NCBI RefSeq assembly: GCF_038562415.1
Contig: NZ_JBCFBA010000020.1
Coordinates: forward strand, 40,001-104,000
Length of the DNA stretch: 64,000 nucleotides
Source of the DNA: Solidesulfovibrio sp.
GTDB taxonomy: Bacteria > Desulfobacterota > Desulfovibrionia > Desulfovibrionales > Desulfovibrionaceae
Reading direction: 5' to 3'
Under the pieces are notes generated by a model that was given only the letters and a program-made list of their open reading frames with translations, ran no database searches and was not told where the DNA came from. How positions within the stretch are numbered: position 1 is the first letter of the stretch; every line of letters begins with the position of its first letter. Shown piece by piece: positions 8,422 through 16,566 of this stretch. The translations under genes and the position numbers were made by a program.

Positions 8422-9149
8422 GGCCAGTCCTCCCCGAAAGGCCGTGGATCGACCGGGCCACGGGGGATGTCCACCGGTTCGTCCTGGGTCGTGGCCGGGC
8501 CGAAAAGCCCGACCAGTTCGGCCAGGGCGGCCTCGAAGCGCGCGCCGTAGGCCCGGGTTTGGGGTTTCTTGCCGTCCGCGCCCTCTTCCAGCCGCTCGAA
8601 GATGTCGCGGCAGGCGAAGCTGACCAGCAGCCTCCCGGCCAAATGGGGCGGCAGGCACGAGGGCTTGTCGGACGGCGCGACCAGGGCGTCGGGCAGGCGG
8701 TGGTAACCCACGGCGATCTCCACGGCGACCTCGGGCACGGGGCGCACATGCAGGCGCCCTCCGCCGGCAGCGGCGAAACGCGCCCGACCCCGCCCGGTCC
8801 CGTCGGCCATCCGCCGCAGCGCGGCCAGGTCCGGCAAAAGCCGCACCCGGCCGTGCCCGGGGAGGAGGAAGGCATCCGTGGGACCGTGCTGCACATCCGC
8901 CGGCAGCGCGGCGGACTCCTGCCCCGGTCCGAAGGAGAGCCTGGCGCAGTCGGCCAGCGCCGGCAGGCGGGTGGCGGCGCCGGCGGCGAGTAACCCCCGC
9001 CACAGCGCCCGGACGATTTCCGGTTCGCCAACCGCCGGATCGTCCACGATGCCCGACACCTCGGCCACAAGCCCGGCCAGGGTGTCGTCGCAGGCGTTGC
9101 GGGCTCCTTCGGCCGCCGTCCGGGGCAGAAAGCATTGCGCCTGGGCCAT
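8418..9149 (-). CDS. Head-to-tail adaptor candidate (243 aa)
   Basis: ATG at 9149 has GGAGGAA upstream. The C-terminal half (LPPHLAGRLLVSFACRDIF then a helix with YGARFEAALAEL) resembles phage adaptor proteins of the gp4/DUF6682 kind, where a short 'LP' motif precedes two amphipathic helices. Its position between the capsid/decoration genes and the gp10-like gene is where such an adaptor sits in P22-like phages. No signal peptide or enzymatic motif. The role is inferred from gene order plus a weak pattern match. Confidence 0.55.
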   Translation of the reverse strand: MAQAQCFLPRTAAEGARNACDDTLAGLVAEVSGIVDDPAVGEPEIVRALWRGLLAAGAATRLPALADCARLSFGPGQESAALPADVQHGPTDAFLLPGHGRVRLLPDLAALRRMADGTGRGRARFAAAGGGRLHVRPVPEVAVEIAVGYHRLPDALVAPSDKPSCLPPHLAGRLLVSFACRDIFERLEEGADGKKPQTRAYGARFEAALAELVGLFGPATTQDEPVDIPRGPVDPRPFGEDWP

Positions 9150-9198
9150 GAGTTCCTCCGTCGTCCTTGTCGTTGGCAGCGGTTTCCCGATGCGGGGG

Positions 9199-9918
9199 CT
9201 AGTCCAGGGTCAGGAAGCAGGGCTGGCAATGACCGTCGGTGAAGGCGGCGGCAAAGGCCACGCCGGCCACGGGCTGGTCGGTGTCCAGGCTGGCGTTCAT
9301 GGCCGTGACACTGCCGGCCGTGGCCCCGGGCACGAGCATGCTGCCCACGGGCGCCGTGCCGGCGGCCAGGCAGCAGGCCACGCCGCCGGTCTGGGCGAAG
9401 AAGTAGTGCCCGGCCGGCACGTCGCAGGGGGCGACCCCGACCGGCAGGTTCTCCTCCGTGGCCGAGGCCGCCACCCCGCCCCAGGGCGAAGGCACAAGGG
9501 ACACCTTGGAAGCGGTGGTCAGGGCGACGCGCAGGGGTTCGGCCAGCGTGAGCACCACCGTGCCGCCGGCGGCGCAGGCGGTGTTGGACAGAATGCGGCA
9601 CTGCCGGCCCTTGCCGGCCGCGTCGGCCACCTGCAGGTAGCCGTCTTCGTAGGCGTTTTCGGCCACGGCCGCGGCGCCCACGGTCAGGGACAGCACCCGG
9701 TCGCCCACGGCGGCCGGGGTGGCGGCGAGGTTCTGGTGAACGGCGACCGCCGCCGGGGCCATACCCAGGCTGCCGGCACTGATGGCTGCGGCGCCGGCCT
9801 TGGCGTAGCGGAACTTGCGGCCGTCGGCGGTGATGCGCAGGGCGCCTACGGCCTCGCGCTTGGCCGGCGAGGTTTCGGTCACGTCCTGGGTGAAGGAAAG
9901 TTTCATGGGCTGGGCCAT
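9199..9918 (-). CDS. Probable capsid decoration protein (239 aa)
   Basis: Begins MAQPMKLSFTQDVTET with GGAGGACG ahead of the ATG, directly downstream of the major capsid gene. Almost entirely Ala/Gly/Val/Thr-rich beta structure, no membrane segment, and several Cys residues (GGVACCLA, HCQPCF) near the C-terminus. Small Ala/Gly-rich proteins next to the capsid gene are commonly decoration or head-stabilising proteins. The assignment rests on position and composition. Confidence 0.55.
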   Translation of the reverse strand: MAQPMKLSFTQDVTETSPAKREAVGALRITADGRKFRYAKAGAAAISAGSLGMAPAAVAVHQNLAATPAAVGDRVLSLTVGAAAVAENAYEDGYLQVADAAGKGRQCRILSNTACAAGGTVVLTLAEPLRVALTTASKVSLVPSPWGGVAASATEENLPVGVAPCDVPAGHYFFAQTGGVACCLAAGTAPVGSMLVPGATAGSVTAMNASLDTDQPVAGVAFAAAFTDGHCQPCFLTLD

Positions 9919-9961
9919 TTCGTCCTCCAGGTTGGGTGGATTGCGGCGGTTGCGGCGCGGC

Positions 9962-10933
9962 CTAGGACAGGTTGGAATGGCAGGCGTGGGCCTTGCGGTT
10001 GGAGCAGATGAGGTTGCCGTGCCAGAGGATCTTCATGGAGCGGCCGGCCGGCCCGGCCAGGTCGACCCAGGGCTGGCGGGCGAAGAAGCCGTTTTGGTGC
10101 ACGGCAAATCCCAGGTAGTTGGTGTTGACGGCAAACAGGCAGCCGGCCGGGCAGTAGTCGTCGGCGGCCACGATCATGCCTTCGTAGACCAGGTGGGTGA
10201 AGCCGGCGCTGAGCACCCCGTCATCGGTGACGAAGCGCTGCTGCACCTGGAGGATGCGGGAGACCTTGTTGTAGAGGGATTCGGTGGTGACGGCGATGTT
10301 GGGCTTGCCGTCGCGGCCGTCGGAGACCTTGGCGGCGCTGCGCAGTTCCTGGAGCACTTCGAGGCTCACTGCCTCGGACGTGGCGTCGGTCACGCCCTTC
10401 CAGGGCTTGGTGCCGTCGGCGGCCACCAGGTCGTTTTCGGCGATGCCGCCGTAGGGCTTGTCGGCGTCGGGGCTGGTGAGCGCCCGCAGGCCGGTAAGGG
10501 TGGGCGCCTCGTCGCCGGCGGCGGAATACAGGGTGGCGGCCAGCCAGCCGGCACAGGTGCGCTGGGCGGTCTCGATCTTCTGGGTCACGAACTGCACGGC
10601 GGCATAATCCCCGGCGGCGGCCACCTCGTCGGTGAGGTAGACGGTGGCGTTGCCGTAGGCGTGCTTCCAGTTGTAGGCGGCGGCGTTGACGCTGACCCGG
10701 TCGTCGCTGGAGAGCGTGTCGGAGCGGGTGAAAAAGCCGCCCTCGGCGTCGGAGTAGTTCAGCGGCACCCGGATCTTCTCGCCGCCGCCCGGACGCTCGA
10801 ACAGGCCGGCCTGGCGGTTCATGAGCAGGTCCAGGAGAAAGGAGTTGCGGAAGTAGATGTCCACGGCCTTGCCGCCGGCGGCGGCGAAATAGTCGCTGGT
10901 GATGGCTTCGATTTCGGTAAGCGTCAGGGACAT
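9962..10933 (-). CDS. Phage major capsid protein (323 aa)
   Basis: Start MSLTLTEIEAITSDYF preceded by GAAGGAGGAA. Features of an HK97-fold coat protein of the P22-like/Linocin-type branch: N-terminal helix, FLLDLLMNR, EKIRVPLNYSDAEGGFFTRSD (an N-arm/E-loop-like stretch), the long central helix region DYAAVQFVTQKIETAQRTCAGWL, and a C-terminal beta region with VYEGMIVAADDYCPAG and LGFAVHQNGFF. The length of 323 fits small podoviral coat proteins. Its position after the scaffold gene supports the call. It is the main shell subunit of the particle. Confidence 0.85.
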   Translation of the reverse strand: MSLTLTEIEAITSDYFAAAGGKAVDIYFRNSFLLDLLMNRQAGLFERPGGGEKIRVPLNYSDAEGGFFTRSDTLSSDDRVSVNAAAYNWKHAYGNATVYLTDEVAAAGDYAAVQFVTQKIETAQRTCAGWLAATLYSAAGDEAPTLTGLRALTSPDADKPYGGIAENDLVAADGTKPWKGVTDATSEAVSLEVLQELRSAAKVSDGRDGKPNIAVTTESLYNKVSRILQVQQRFVTDDGVLSAGFTHLVYEGMIVAADDYCPAGCLFAVNTNYLGFAVHQNGFFARQPWVDLAGPAGRSMKILWHGNLICSNRKAHACHSNLS

Positions 10934-10951
10934 GCGGGTTCCTCCTTCGGA

Positions 10952-11509
10952 TTAGGCGCCGGCGGACTGGCGACGGGCGGCGAGGCGGGCGGCCAGGACG
11001 GCATGGATGCCGCCGAACTTCTCCGGCGCGGCCAGGTCGGGATCCGGGCCACGGCCCCGGTCGGGTGTCGCCGTGGCGGCGCCGAGCGTGCGGGCCAGGC
11101 CCTTGGTGCGCAGCTTTTCCATGAGCCCGGCCTCGGCCGCGGCGGCGCCTTCCCGGCGGGCGTCGGCCACGGCGGCGTCCCGGGCCTGGCGTTCGGCCGC
11201 CAGGTGGTGGGCGAAGTAGGCCCCGACGTCGTCGAGCAGCGCGTTGGCCCGCTTCTGGGCCTCCAGGGCGCCGTTTTCGGCCAGTCCCCGGAAATCCGGA
11301 TGCTCGGCCGCGAAACGGTTGAGGAGCGCCTCGCGCTCGGCCTGGCGGCGGCGGGCCTCCACGGCGTCGAGGCGGGCTTCGAGCAGGGCGTCCAGGCGCT
11401 TTTCCAGATCGGCGAAAAACGGCTCCAGCACGGCAAGCCCGGGGTCACCGGAAGCGGCGGGAGCGGCGGCGGGGGCCTTTTCGGGCGACGCGACGGTTTG
11501 GGTTTCCAT
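10952..11509 (-). CDS. Capsid scaffold protein (185 aa)
   Basis: Start METQTVASPEK with GGGGAGG just upstream; longer in-frame readings overlap the FmdB-like gene. It is short, highly charged and Ala/Glu/Arg rich, almost all helix: an acidic Pro/Ala-rich head, a central coiled coil (about 35-140) and a basic C-terminal helix (LAARLAARRQ) of the kind that contacts coat protein. Portal, then scaffold, then coat order matches podoviral head modules. Scaffold proteins guide procapsid assembly and leave or are degraded later. Confidence 0.75.
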   Translation of the reverse strand: METQTVASPEKAPAAAPAASGDPGLAVLEPFFADLEKRLDALLEARLDAVEARRRQAEREALLNRFAAEHPDFRGLAENGALEAQKRANALLDDVGAYFAHHLAAERQARDAAVADARREGAAAAEAGLMEKLRTKGLARTLGAATATPDRGRGPDPDLAAPEKFGGIHAVLAARLAARRQSAGA

Positions 11510-11580
11510 GACCTCCCCTTTTCGGTTGACGGTTGCGAGGGAACGGCCGGCCGGTTGGCGGCGGACCGGAAACAACGGTG

Positions 11581-11946
11581 TCAGGCCACGCCGTGGCGAG
11601 CGGCGAAACGGGCCCGGACTTCGCGGGCGATGTCCGGGCCGGGCGCGGGCGGCCGGCGGGACTCGCCGCCCTCCAGGGGGCGCAGTTTCTCGCCGGCCAG
11701 CCAGCGGCGGTAGTTGGCCCGGCTGGGCTCGGCCAGGAAGGCGCGCACGTGGGGCTTTGGCGAATCCTTGTCCACCACGGCCATGACCGAGGGGAGCCAA
11801 TCGGCGTCGGCCCGGTAGCCGCCCCCCACGGAGAGGAGCCGCTCGGCCGTGCCGCCGCAGGCGCACACGCTTTGCCCCTCCCCCATCTTCGCCATGGCCT
11901 CGAACGTCCGTCCGCACACCCGACAGGCAAAGTCATACAGCGGCAT
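11581..11946 (-). CDS. FmdB-family zinc ribbon protein in phage module (121 aa)
   Basis: Starts MPLYDFACRVCG, the classic FmdB opening, with GAGGAGGG upstream; it overlaps the portal stop by 14 bases. Cys pairs CRVCG and CACGG form one zinc-ribbon knuckle set, with the FEAMAKMGE segment between them and ERLLS after, as in the family. An additional 75-residue basic, helical C-terminus (WLPSVMAVVD, NYRRWLAGEKLRPLE) is longer than in the host FmdB at 48940-49176. Genes like this are seen in some phage head modules, but their role is not established; FmdB itself is named as a putative regulator. Confidence 0.75.
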   Translation of the reverse strand: MPLYDFACRVCGRTFEAMAKMGEGQSVCACGGTAERLLSVGGGYRADADWLPSVMAVVDKDSPKPHVRAFLAEPSRANYRRWLAGEKLRPLEGGESRRPPAPGPDIAREVRARFAARHGVA

Positions 11947-13726
11947 GACTACCCTCCTCTCCCTGCCCATCCCCCTTTCGGGGGGCTCGGGGGGGATGAT
12001 CCCCCCCGGCGGGGTTCGGGGCGGCGCCCCGATTCTCTTCTCCCCTCTCCCGGCCCATGCGCTCCAGCACGGCGGCGCGGCCGGACCAGTCGAGCTTGTC
12101 CAGGAGGTCGCGGCGGTCGATGGCCCCCATCTGGTAGAGGGCCAGGGCCTCCTCGCGCTGCTGCACCCGGGAGACGGGCATGGTGGAGCCGGAGACCACG
12201 GTGAGGCGGGCGGGGATGCGGCAGTCGGCGCCGTGCAGGGGCGCCACGGTCAGGCGGCCGTTTTCGGCGAAGCTGATCCAGCGCTCCTCGGTGTACCAGT
12301 TTTGCATGTGGCTCAAAAACATGCGGCCGCGTTCGCGGATGAGCCGGGAGTAGTTGCGGATCTTGCCGCGCAGCATGGTGGCCGCCTGCTCGATGAGGGC
12401 GGAAATGGCCCGGTAGGCGATGACGGGATGGTCGGGCGAGGCGGCCCGCTCCAGGTCGCCCAGGCCCGATATCTGGGCGAAAAGCTCCCGGTGGATGGCC
12501 AGCACGCTTTCGATGTCCTTGGTGTTGTTGACAAATTCCAGGTAGCGGATGCCCTGGGCGGCGGCCATGGACGTGGGGTTGACGATGCCCTGGCGGTTGG
12601 TGAAGGCGGCGTTGGCCACGCCGGAATCCCGGGGATTGATGATTTTGGGCCGGGCGCAGCGGTCCTTGTGGGCGGTGAGCTGGGCCAGGCACTTGTTGAC
12701 CTCGTGCTGCAGGCCGGCCAGCTGCTCGAAGTCCGAGGCGCCCCAGAGGCTGGCCGGGTCGGTCAGGGAGTTGGCCAGGGCGAAGGGATAGCGGTCGTAG
12801 AGGTAGGTGGCCATGGCCTCGGCCGGCCTCAGTTGCGGGTTGACCGAGGGATTGGGCCGGTCGGACAGCACCAGGTCGCCGGCCCCGGCCACGGTGACGC
12901 AGCGGATGAACCCTGGGTACAGGGGGCCATCCTCGGTCATGGTGTAATCGCGCGCCCAGCATTCGCACACGAGCACCGCGTCGTCGCTCGGGCCGTCGCC
13001 GCCGCGCGCGCCGACCAGGGTCTTGAGCACCTCGCCGAAGCGGGAAAAAAGCCCCAGCCGCGAGCCGTCGCCCGTGGCCATCTCCCGGCGGTTGTCGCCG
13101 AGCGAGGCCAGCAGGGCGGCGTCGCTGGCGAGCTTGCCCGCGGCCTCGGGCCAGCGCCGGGCGGCCTCGGCCAGGGGCATGGGCGTGAAATGGAGCACGG
13201 CCGCGGCGTCCTGGAGCTCCAGGGTATCGGTGGGGAACACGCCAAAGGCGAAGGGGTCGACCACCACGGTGCGCACCTCGCCCAGGCCGTATTCGAGGTC
13301 CGGGTCGAAGACGACCTTCTCCACGGCGATGCCGTAGGTCTCGCCGTTGATGACCGAGCGTTCGAAGGCGGACTGCTGTTCCTGCTCGATCCACCAGCAG
13401 GCGGCGGCCCGCTCCAGGGTGCGGAAGAGTTCCTCGTCGCCGCCGGGCCCCACCCGGTTGACGTTGAAGGTGGGGTTGTTGTCCGTGAGCATGTTGACGG
13501 TGCGCTGGCGGTGCAGGTGGAGCAGGTTGGCCGCGCCGGCCAGGGGCTCGGCGGCCGGCCAGGCCCGGCCCAGGCCCAGGCGGTAGTGGCTGGTCCATTT
13601 TTCGGCCAGTCCCAGCCGGGCCTTGTCGCGCACCGCGGCTTCGAGGAGTTCGAAGACGCGCGGCCCGACCAGGTCCGGTCGGTTGGCCGGCGGGAGCAGT
13701 TCGCGGTTGCGGTCGGCGTGGGCCAT
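11933..13726 (-). CDS. Phage portal protein (597 aa)
   Basis: Start MAHADRNRELL at 13726 shares one base with the upstream stop (TAATG) and has AAGGAGGG ahead. The layout fits a podoviral P22-type portal: N-terminal helices, a wing region with NMLTDNNPTFNVN, VVDPFAFGVFP and CECWARDYT, then a long clip/stem/crown helical region (DFEQLAGLQHEVNKCLAQL, SALIEQAATMLRGKIRNYSRLIRERGRMFL). The portal forms the dodecameric DNA channel at one capsid vertex. The last 30 residues (Pro/Arg/Gly rich) are encoded within a cluster of GC hairpins, see the repeat entry, and may be an acquired extension. Confidence 0.85.
   Translation of the reverse strand: MAHADRNRELLPPANRPDLVGPRVFELLEAAVRDKARLGLAEKWTSHYRLGLGRAWPAAEPLAGAANLLHLHRQRTVNMLTDNNPTFNVNRVGPGGDEELFRTLERAAACWWIEQEQQSAFERSVINGETYGIAVEKVVFDPDLEYGLGEVRTVVVDPFAFGVFPTDTLELQDAAAVLHFTPMPLAEAARRWPEAAGKLASDAALLASLGDNRREMATGDGSRLGLFSRFGEVLKTLVGARGGDGPSDDAVLVCECWARDYTMTEDGPLYPGFIRCVTVAGAGDLVLSDRPNPSVNPQLRPAEAMATYLYDRYPFALANSLTDPASLWGASDFEQLAGLQHEVNKCLAQLTAHKDRCARPKIINPRDSGVANAAFTNRQGIVNPTSMAAAQGIRYLEFVNNTKDIESVLAIHRELFAQISGLGDLERAASPDHPVIAYRAISALIEQAATMLRGKIRNYSRLIRERGRMFLSHMQNWYTEERWISFAENGRLTVAPLHGADCRIPARLTVVSGSTMPVSRVQQREEALALYQMGAIDRRDLLDKLDWSGRAAVLERMGRERGEENRGAAPNPAGGDHPPRAPRKGDGQGEEGSHAAV
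11971..12030. repeat. Cluster of three GC hairpins inside portal 3' end
   Basis: Three consecutive inverted repeats: 11971-11985 (C5/G5 stem, TTTC loop), 11989-12007 (seven G against seven C around ATGAT) and 12018-12030 (GGGGC/GCCCC around GGC). They encode portal residues about 566-586 and end 24 bases before the FmdB-like start. The look is that of an intergenic GC repeat rather than selected coding sequence, and a similar poly-G/poly-C style occurs at the right edge of the window. Confidence 0.6.
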
Positions 13727-13998
13727 TAGTTGCCCTCCTTGCGGCGGCGGCATCCGGCGGCGGGGATGGCGAGGTCGCCCCGGTCGGTTTCGAGGCTTGC
13801 CCGGCTGGCCGGGTCGTAGCCCTGGGGGTGGTGGCGGCAGTAGGGACAGCGGGCGTGCTCGAAGGAAGCTTCCGGATCAAAGGGCGGCGGGAAGCCGGGC
13901 TCCAGGGGGCCGAACACGGCGCCGAGAAGCGGCGGGCGGAGGTCGGCGGGGTCGAAGGCGGCAATGGCGGCGTGGCACAAGCGGCAGCGCAGGATCAT
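13726..13998 (-). CDS. Small zinc-ribbon protein at the head of the virion operon (90 aa)
   Basis: Start MILRCRLCHAAI with GGGGAGAG ahead; a longer reading through 14136 is Arg/Ser rich and lacks a site. Two knuckles, CRLC near the N-terminus and CPYC around residue 58, form a likely zinc ribbon. Its TAA overlaps the portal ATG, so it is translationally coupled to the portal. The place just before portal is normally held by terminase; this protein is far too short to be one. Function unknown. Confidence 0.65.
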   Translation of the reverse strand: MILRCRLCHAAIAAFDPADLRPPLLGAVFGPLEPGFPPPFDPEASFEHARCPYCRHHPQGYDPASRASLETDRGDLAIPAAGCRRRKEGN

Positions 13999-14214
13999 GT
14001 TGGCTCTCCCCTTTTGGCGGCGGCGTTTCCCGCCGCCCGCAAAAGCCATCAGTCCATGGGAAGCGGACAGAAACCAGCCGGTTTCCGTCATTATTTCGCC
14101 GGGCCGGTCGCGGTTTCCGGTCTGTCGCCGGGTCAAAAACCGAGCACGAGCTCAGTCGAAAATAGCGAAACGAGAAAAAAAGCACGAATAATCGCGGCGT
14201 TGCCCGAATTTTCA

Positions 14215-14243
14215 TTGTGGCGGGCACGGCTTTCGGGTATGCA
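14215..14243 (+). promoter_or_regulatory. Candidate sigma-70 promoter for 14282 gene
   Basis: TTGTGG and TATGCA separated by 17 bases, 39 bases before the ATG, in the most AT-rich part of the 283-base divergent region between the phage module and the host genes. Only a moderate match. Nothing else was recognised in 13999-14281. Confidence 0.3.
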
Positions 14244-14281
14244 TGATGGCATTTCAAATTTTCCCTGGGAGGACACGCCTT

Positions 14282-14698
14282 ATGCTCGGCATGGAGAAAA
14301 AGGTCCGCGCGCTGTACGGCGACGACGTGGAAAGCAAGGTCGGCAACCCCGTGGTGGAAGCCAAGGAGACAGCCAATTCGGCGCGGGCCGGCCTGGCCCT
14401 GGCCATCCTGGCCATCGTGCTGGCTTTTGGCGTCTACGTGGCCCTGGACGCCAAGATTTCAGGCGTGGCGCAAACCGTGGCCGACGTGCCGGCCAAGGTG
14501 GCGGCCATCGACGCCAAGGTGGCGGAATTCGAAGGCCTGCCGGCGAAGCTCCGCAAGCAGCTGGCGGCGGAGAAGGTGGCGGAATTCGCGGCCGCGGCCG
14601 ATCGCCTGGCGGCTGGCCTGGACAGCGCCGACCAGAAGGCGGTTCTGGCCAAGATTTCGGAAATGGCCAAGCAGTTGCAGGCCGACGTGGCCAAGTAG
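14282..14698 (+). CDS. Single-pass membrane protein with coiled coil (138 aa)
   Basis: Start MLGMEKKVRALYG at 14282 chosen for GGGAGGA eight bases upstream; an upstream in-frame ATG has no site. A charged 35-residue cytosolic-like head is followed by one membrane helix (GLALAILAIVLAFGVYVAL, about 37-57) and then a 75-residue Ala/Lys/Glu coiled coil. No catalytic motif is visible. It is divergent from the phage module and followed 19 bases later by a second small gene, probably co-transcribed. Function unknown. Confidence 0.7.
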   Translation: MLGMEKKVRALYGDDVESKVGNPVVEAKETANSARAGLALAILAIVLAFGVYVALDAKISGVAQTVADVPAKVAAIDAKVAEFEGLPAKLRKQLAAEKVAEFAAAADRLAAGLDSADQKAVLAKISEMAKQLQADVAK

Positions 14699-14717
14699 CG
14701 GCGGGAAGGAGGAGGCC

Positions 14718-14912
14718 ATGGCGGACTACGTTGTCGGGGTGACGGACGGCTACCACTCCATCGCCTTTGCCGACGGCCTGGAGCCGGCCGAACGCCGCCC
14801 CTTTTCCATCGCGTCCCCTTCGGCCCTGACCCGGGCCGAGGCGAGCCTGCCCACGGCCGCGCCGGCCCTGGCGGAAATGCCCCGGGGCAGCATCACGAAC
14901 ACCACCGCCTGA
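14718..14912 (+). CDS. Small protein of unknown function (64 aa)
   Basis: Begins MADYVVGVTDGYHS with a perfect AAGGAGGAGG just upstream, 19 bases after the coiled-coil membrane protein, and is followed by a terminator. No signal peptide, no Cys, Ser/Ala/Pro-rich second half ending SITNTTA. The strong ribosome site and operon position argue it is real. No family is recognised. Confidence 0.6.
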   Translation: MADYVVGVTDGYHSIAFADGLEPAERRPFSIASPSALTRAEASLPTAAPALAEMPRGSITNTTA

Positions 14913-14933
14913 AACAAGGCGCCCCGATCACGG

Positions 14934-14969
14934 AAAAGGCCGTCGCCCGCAAGGGCGGCGGCCTTTTTT
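14934..14969. terminator. Rho-independent terminator, likely bidirectional
   Basis: Stem 14938-14948 with 14953-14963 (11 pairs, one G-T), GCAA loop, six T on the plus strand and four A on the left giving T's on the minus strand. It separates the plus-strand small genes from convergent trmO. Confidence 0.85.
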
Positions 14970-14992
14970 GCCTGGGGAGAAGGGCCGGCCGG

Positions 14993-15490
14993 TCAGGCGG
15001 GCGGCACGAAGCGGTCGTCGCTGCGGGTGGCGGCGACCGTGCCGCCCCGGCCTTCGAGCCAGCCCGAGCGCACCGGGCCGGCCGGGGCGTCGAAGGCCGG
15101 GGCGTAGGGCTTGATGTCGAGTAGCGGCGTGCCGTCCAGGACATCGACTCCGCGCACCTGCACCACCGACCCCTCCACGGCGACCAACTCGACCACGGAC
15201 AGGCCGATGGGGTTGGGCCGCTTGGGGGCGCGGGTGGCGAAAAGCCCGCGCGGCGTGTCGTCGAGATACGGGGTGACGGTCAGATTGTAGCCCTTGGAGG
15301 CGTGGAAGAGATAGAGGAGATAGATGTGGGAAAAGCCGTCCAGGTCGGCCAGGGCCGGGGCCAGGGCCGGGTCGAGCTCCAGGCGCCCCAGGGTTTCCCG
15401 GGCGCCGCCGGGCTGGATGGGCATGCCGGCCAGGGCCGTAAACGGCGAACGGATGACGCCGATGGGGGTCAGGGTGCAGGATCGTTCCAT
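14993..15490 (-). CDS. trmO: tRNA (t6A37) N6-methyltransferase, TrmO/TsaA family (165 aa)
   Basis: Starts MERSCTLTPIGVIRSPF, the typical family opening. Core motifs present: LDGFSHIYLLYLFH, then ATRAPKRPNPIGLSVVELV (the conserved R-x-P-x-R-P-N-P-I-G segment) and VLDGTPLLDIKPY. Known members use S-adenosylmethionine to methylate t6A at position 37 of tRNAs reading ACC, with a beta-barrel fold that differs from Rossmann methyltransferases. At 165 residues this is the short form without the C-terminal extension of the E. coli protein. Single gene, convergent with the genes to the left, with a 42-base gap after the upstream membrane protein gene. Confidence 0.85.
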   Translation of the reverse strand: MERSCTLTPIGVIRSPFTALAGMPIQPGGARETLGRLELDPALAPALADLDGFSHIYLLYLFHASKGYNLTVTPYLDDTPRGLFATRAPKRPNPIGLSVVELVAVEGSVVQVRGVDVLDGTPLLDIKPYAPAFDAPAGPVRSGWLEGRGGTVAATRSDDRFVPPA

Positions 15491-15532
15491 GGAAAACCTC
15501 CCATGCGGGGCGCGCGGCTGGGGCGCGCCGTT

Positions 15533-16378
15533 TCAGGACTGTTTTTCGAAGCTGTCGCTGGCCCAGGCCACGCCATAGGCGAAGGCCATGCCGGCCACGC
15601 CCAGAAGCGGCGCGTAGTAGGCGGGCGCGGCCAGGGCGAAACGGATGAACAGCGTGGCCAGGGCGAAACCGGAATTGCGGAACACCGAGCGGAAGGCCGG
15701 CTGGTAGGTGTGGGAAAGCAGTACGATGAAGATGTCGCTGAAAATGAGCACGGTGTAAAAGACCGTGAAAAAGTCGTGAGCCACGCCCGTCCTGGCGCTT
15801 TCCCAGGCGACCCACAGGCCGAAGGTCAGGAAGAACACCAGCAGGCAGAAGGCCAGGAACTTCTTGTTGGCCACGAACGGGTAGAGCCAGGGGCCCTTGG
15901 GCGCTTGCGGCTTGTTGCGGTAGCGACGGTAGTACATGCCCAGGCCGATGAAGCACAACAGCGCCCCCGCGCCGTCGGCCAGCATGGGCAGCAGCACGTG
16001 GACGGATTCGATGAGGATGATGGGCTCGTGGAGGTGGACGAGCTCCTTGAAGGCGTCGCGCAACAGGATCAGGCACAGGATCTCGAACTGCTTGCCCAGG
16101 GACTTGGTGACCGAACAGGGCAGCACGAAGATGAGGTCCACCACCTCCTGGATGAGCACCAGGGTGAAGGCGAGGTTGATGGCGTAGAAATGGGAGGTGG
16201 GCGTCAGCCTGGCCAGCACCGGGGGCAGCAGGCCGCGCAGGTTGAGCTCGATACCGACCAGCCCGATGCAAAAGGCCACGACCTGGCTGACGGCCACGAA
16301 GCGCCGGGTTTGCGGCCGTTCCCAGAAGGAATGCAGGGGATCGAACAGATTGGTGGCGAATTCGTAGAAGGTGATCAT
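15533..16378 (-). CDS. Polytopic membrane protein of unknown function (281 aa)
   Basis: Starts [19 protein letters not shown]. Seven to eight hydrophobic helices are visible (about 28-47, 65-87, 97-113, 121-150, 173-192, 204-222, 236-258, 262-273), many of them Phe/Leu/Val rich. Charged residues sit inside several helices ([21 protein letters not shown]), which suggests a channel, transporter or sensor. I cannot assign a family. It lies upstream of trmO on the same strand and is divergent from the chemoreceptor. Confidence 0.7.
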   Translation of the reverse strand: MITFYEFATNLFDPLHSFWERPQTRRFVAVSQVVAFCIGLVGIELNLRGLLPPVLARLTPTSHFYAINLAFTLVLIQEVVDLIFVLPCSVTKSLGKQFEILCLILLRDAFKELVHLHEPIILIESVHVLLPMLADGAGALLCFIGLGMYYRRYRNKPQAPKGPWLYPFVANKKFLAFCLLVFFLTFGLWVAWESARTGVAHDFFTVFYTVLIFSDIFIVLLSHTYQPAFRSVFRNSGFALATLFIRFALAAPAYYAPLLGVAGMAFAYGVAWASDSFEKQS

Positions 16379-16566
16379 CGGCGTTACCCACAGGCCTTAT
16401 GCCAAAGGGCCGCCGGAAAAGGAAGACCGGCGAAGCCCTTGCCATCGTGTCGGCGTTGGGTCATAGCATGGCCTATCAGGGTCGTCCTTCGCTCCGCCTG
16501 GACGCATCGCGGCGGAACGGACCAGCAAAACGGACCGCCACGAGTCCGCAATCCGGGGAATGCCGC

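Noticed and set aside
14215..14243. Sigma-54-like GGCACG near the divergent region
   Set aside because: Distance between the GG and GC elements is too long for -24/-12 spacing; kept only as a weak sigma-70 candidate.
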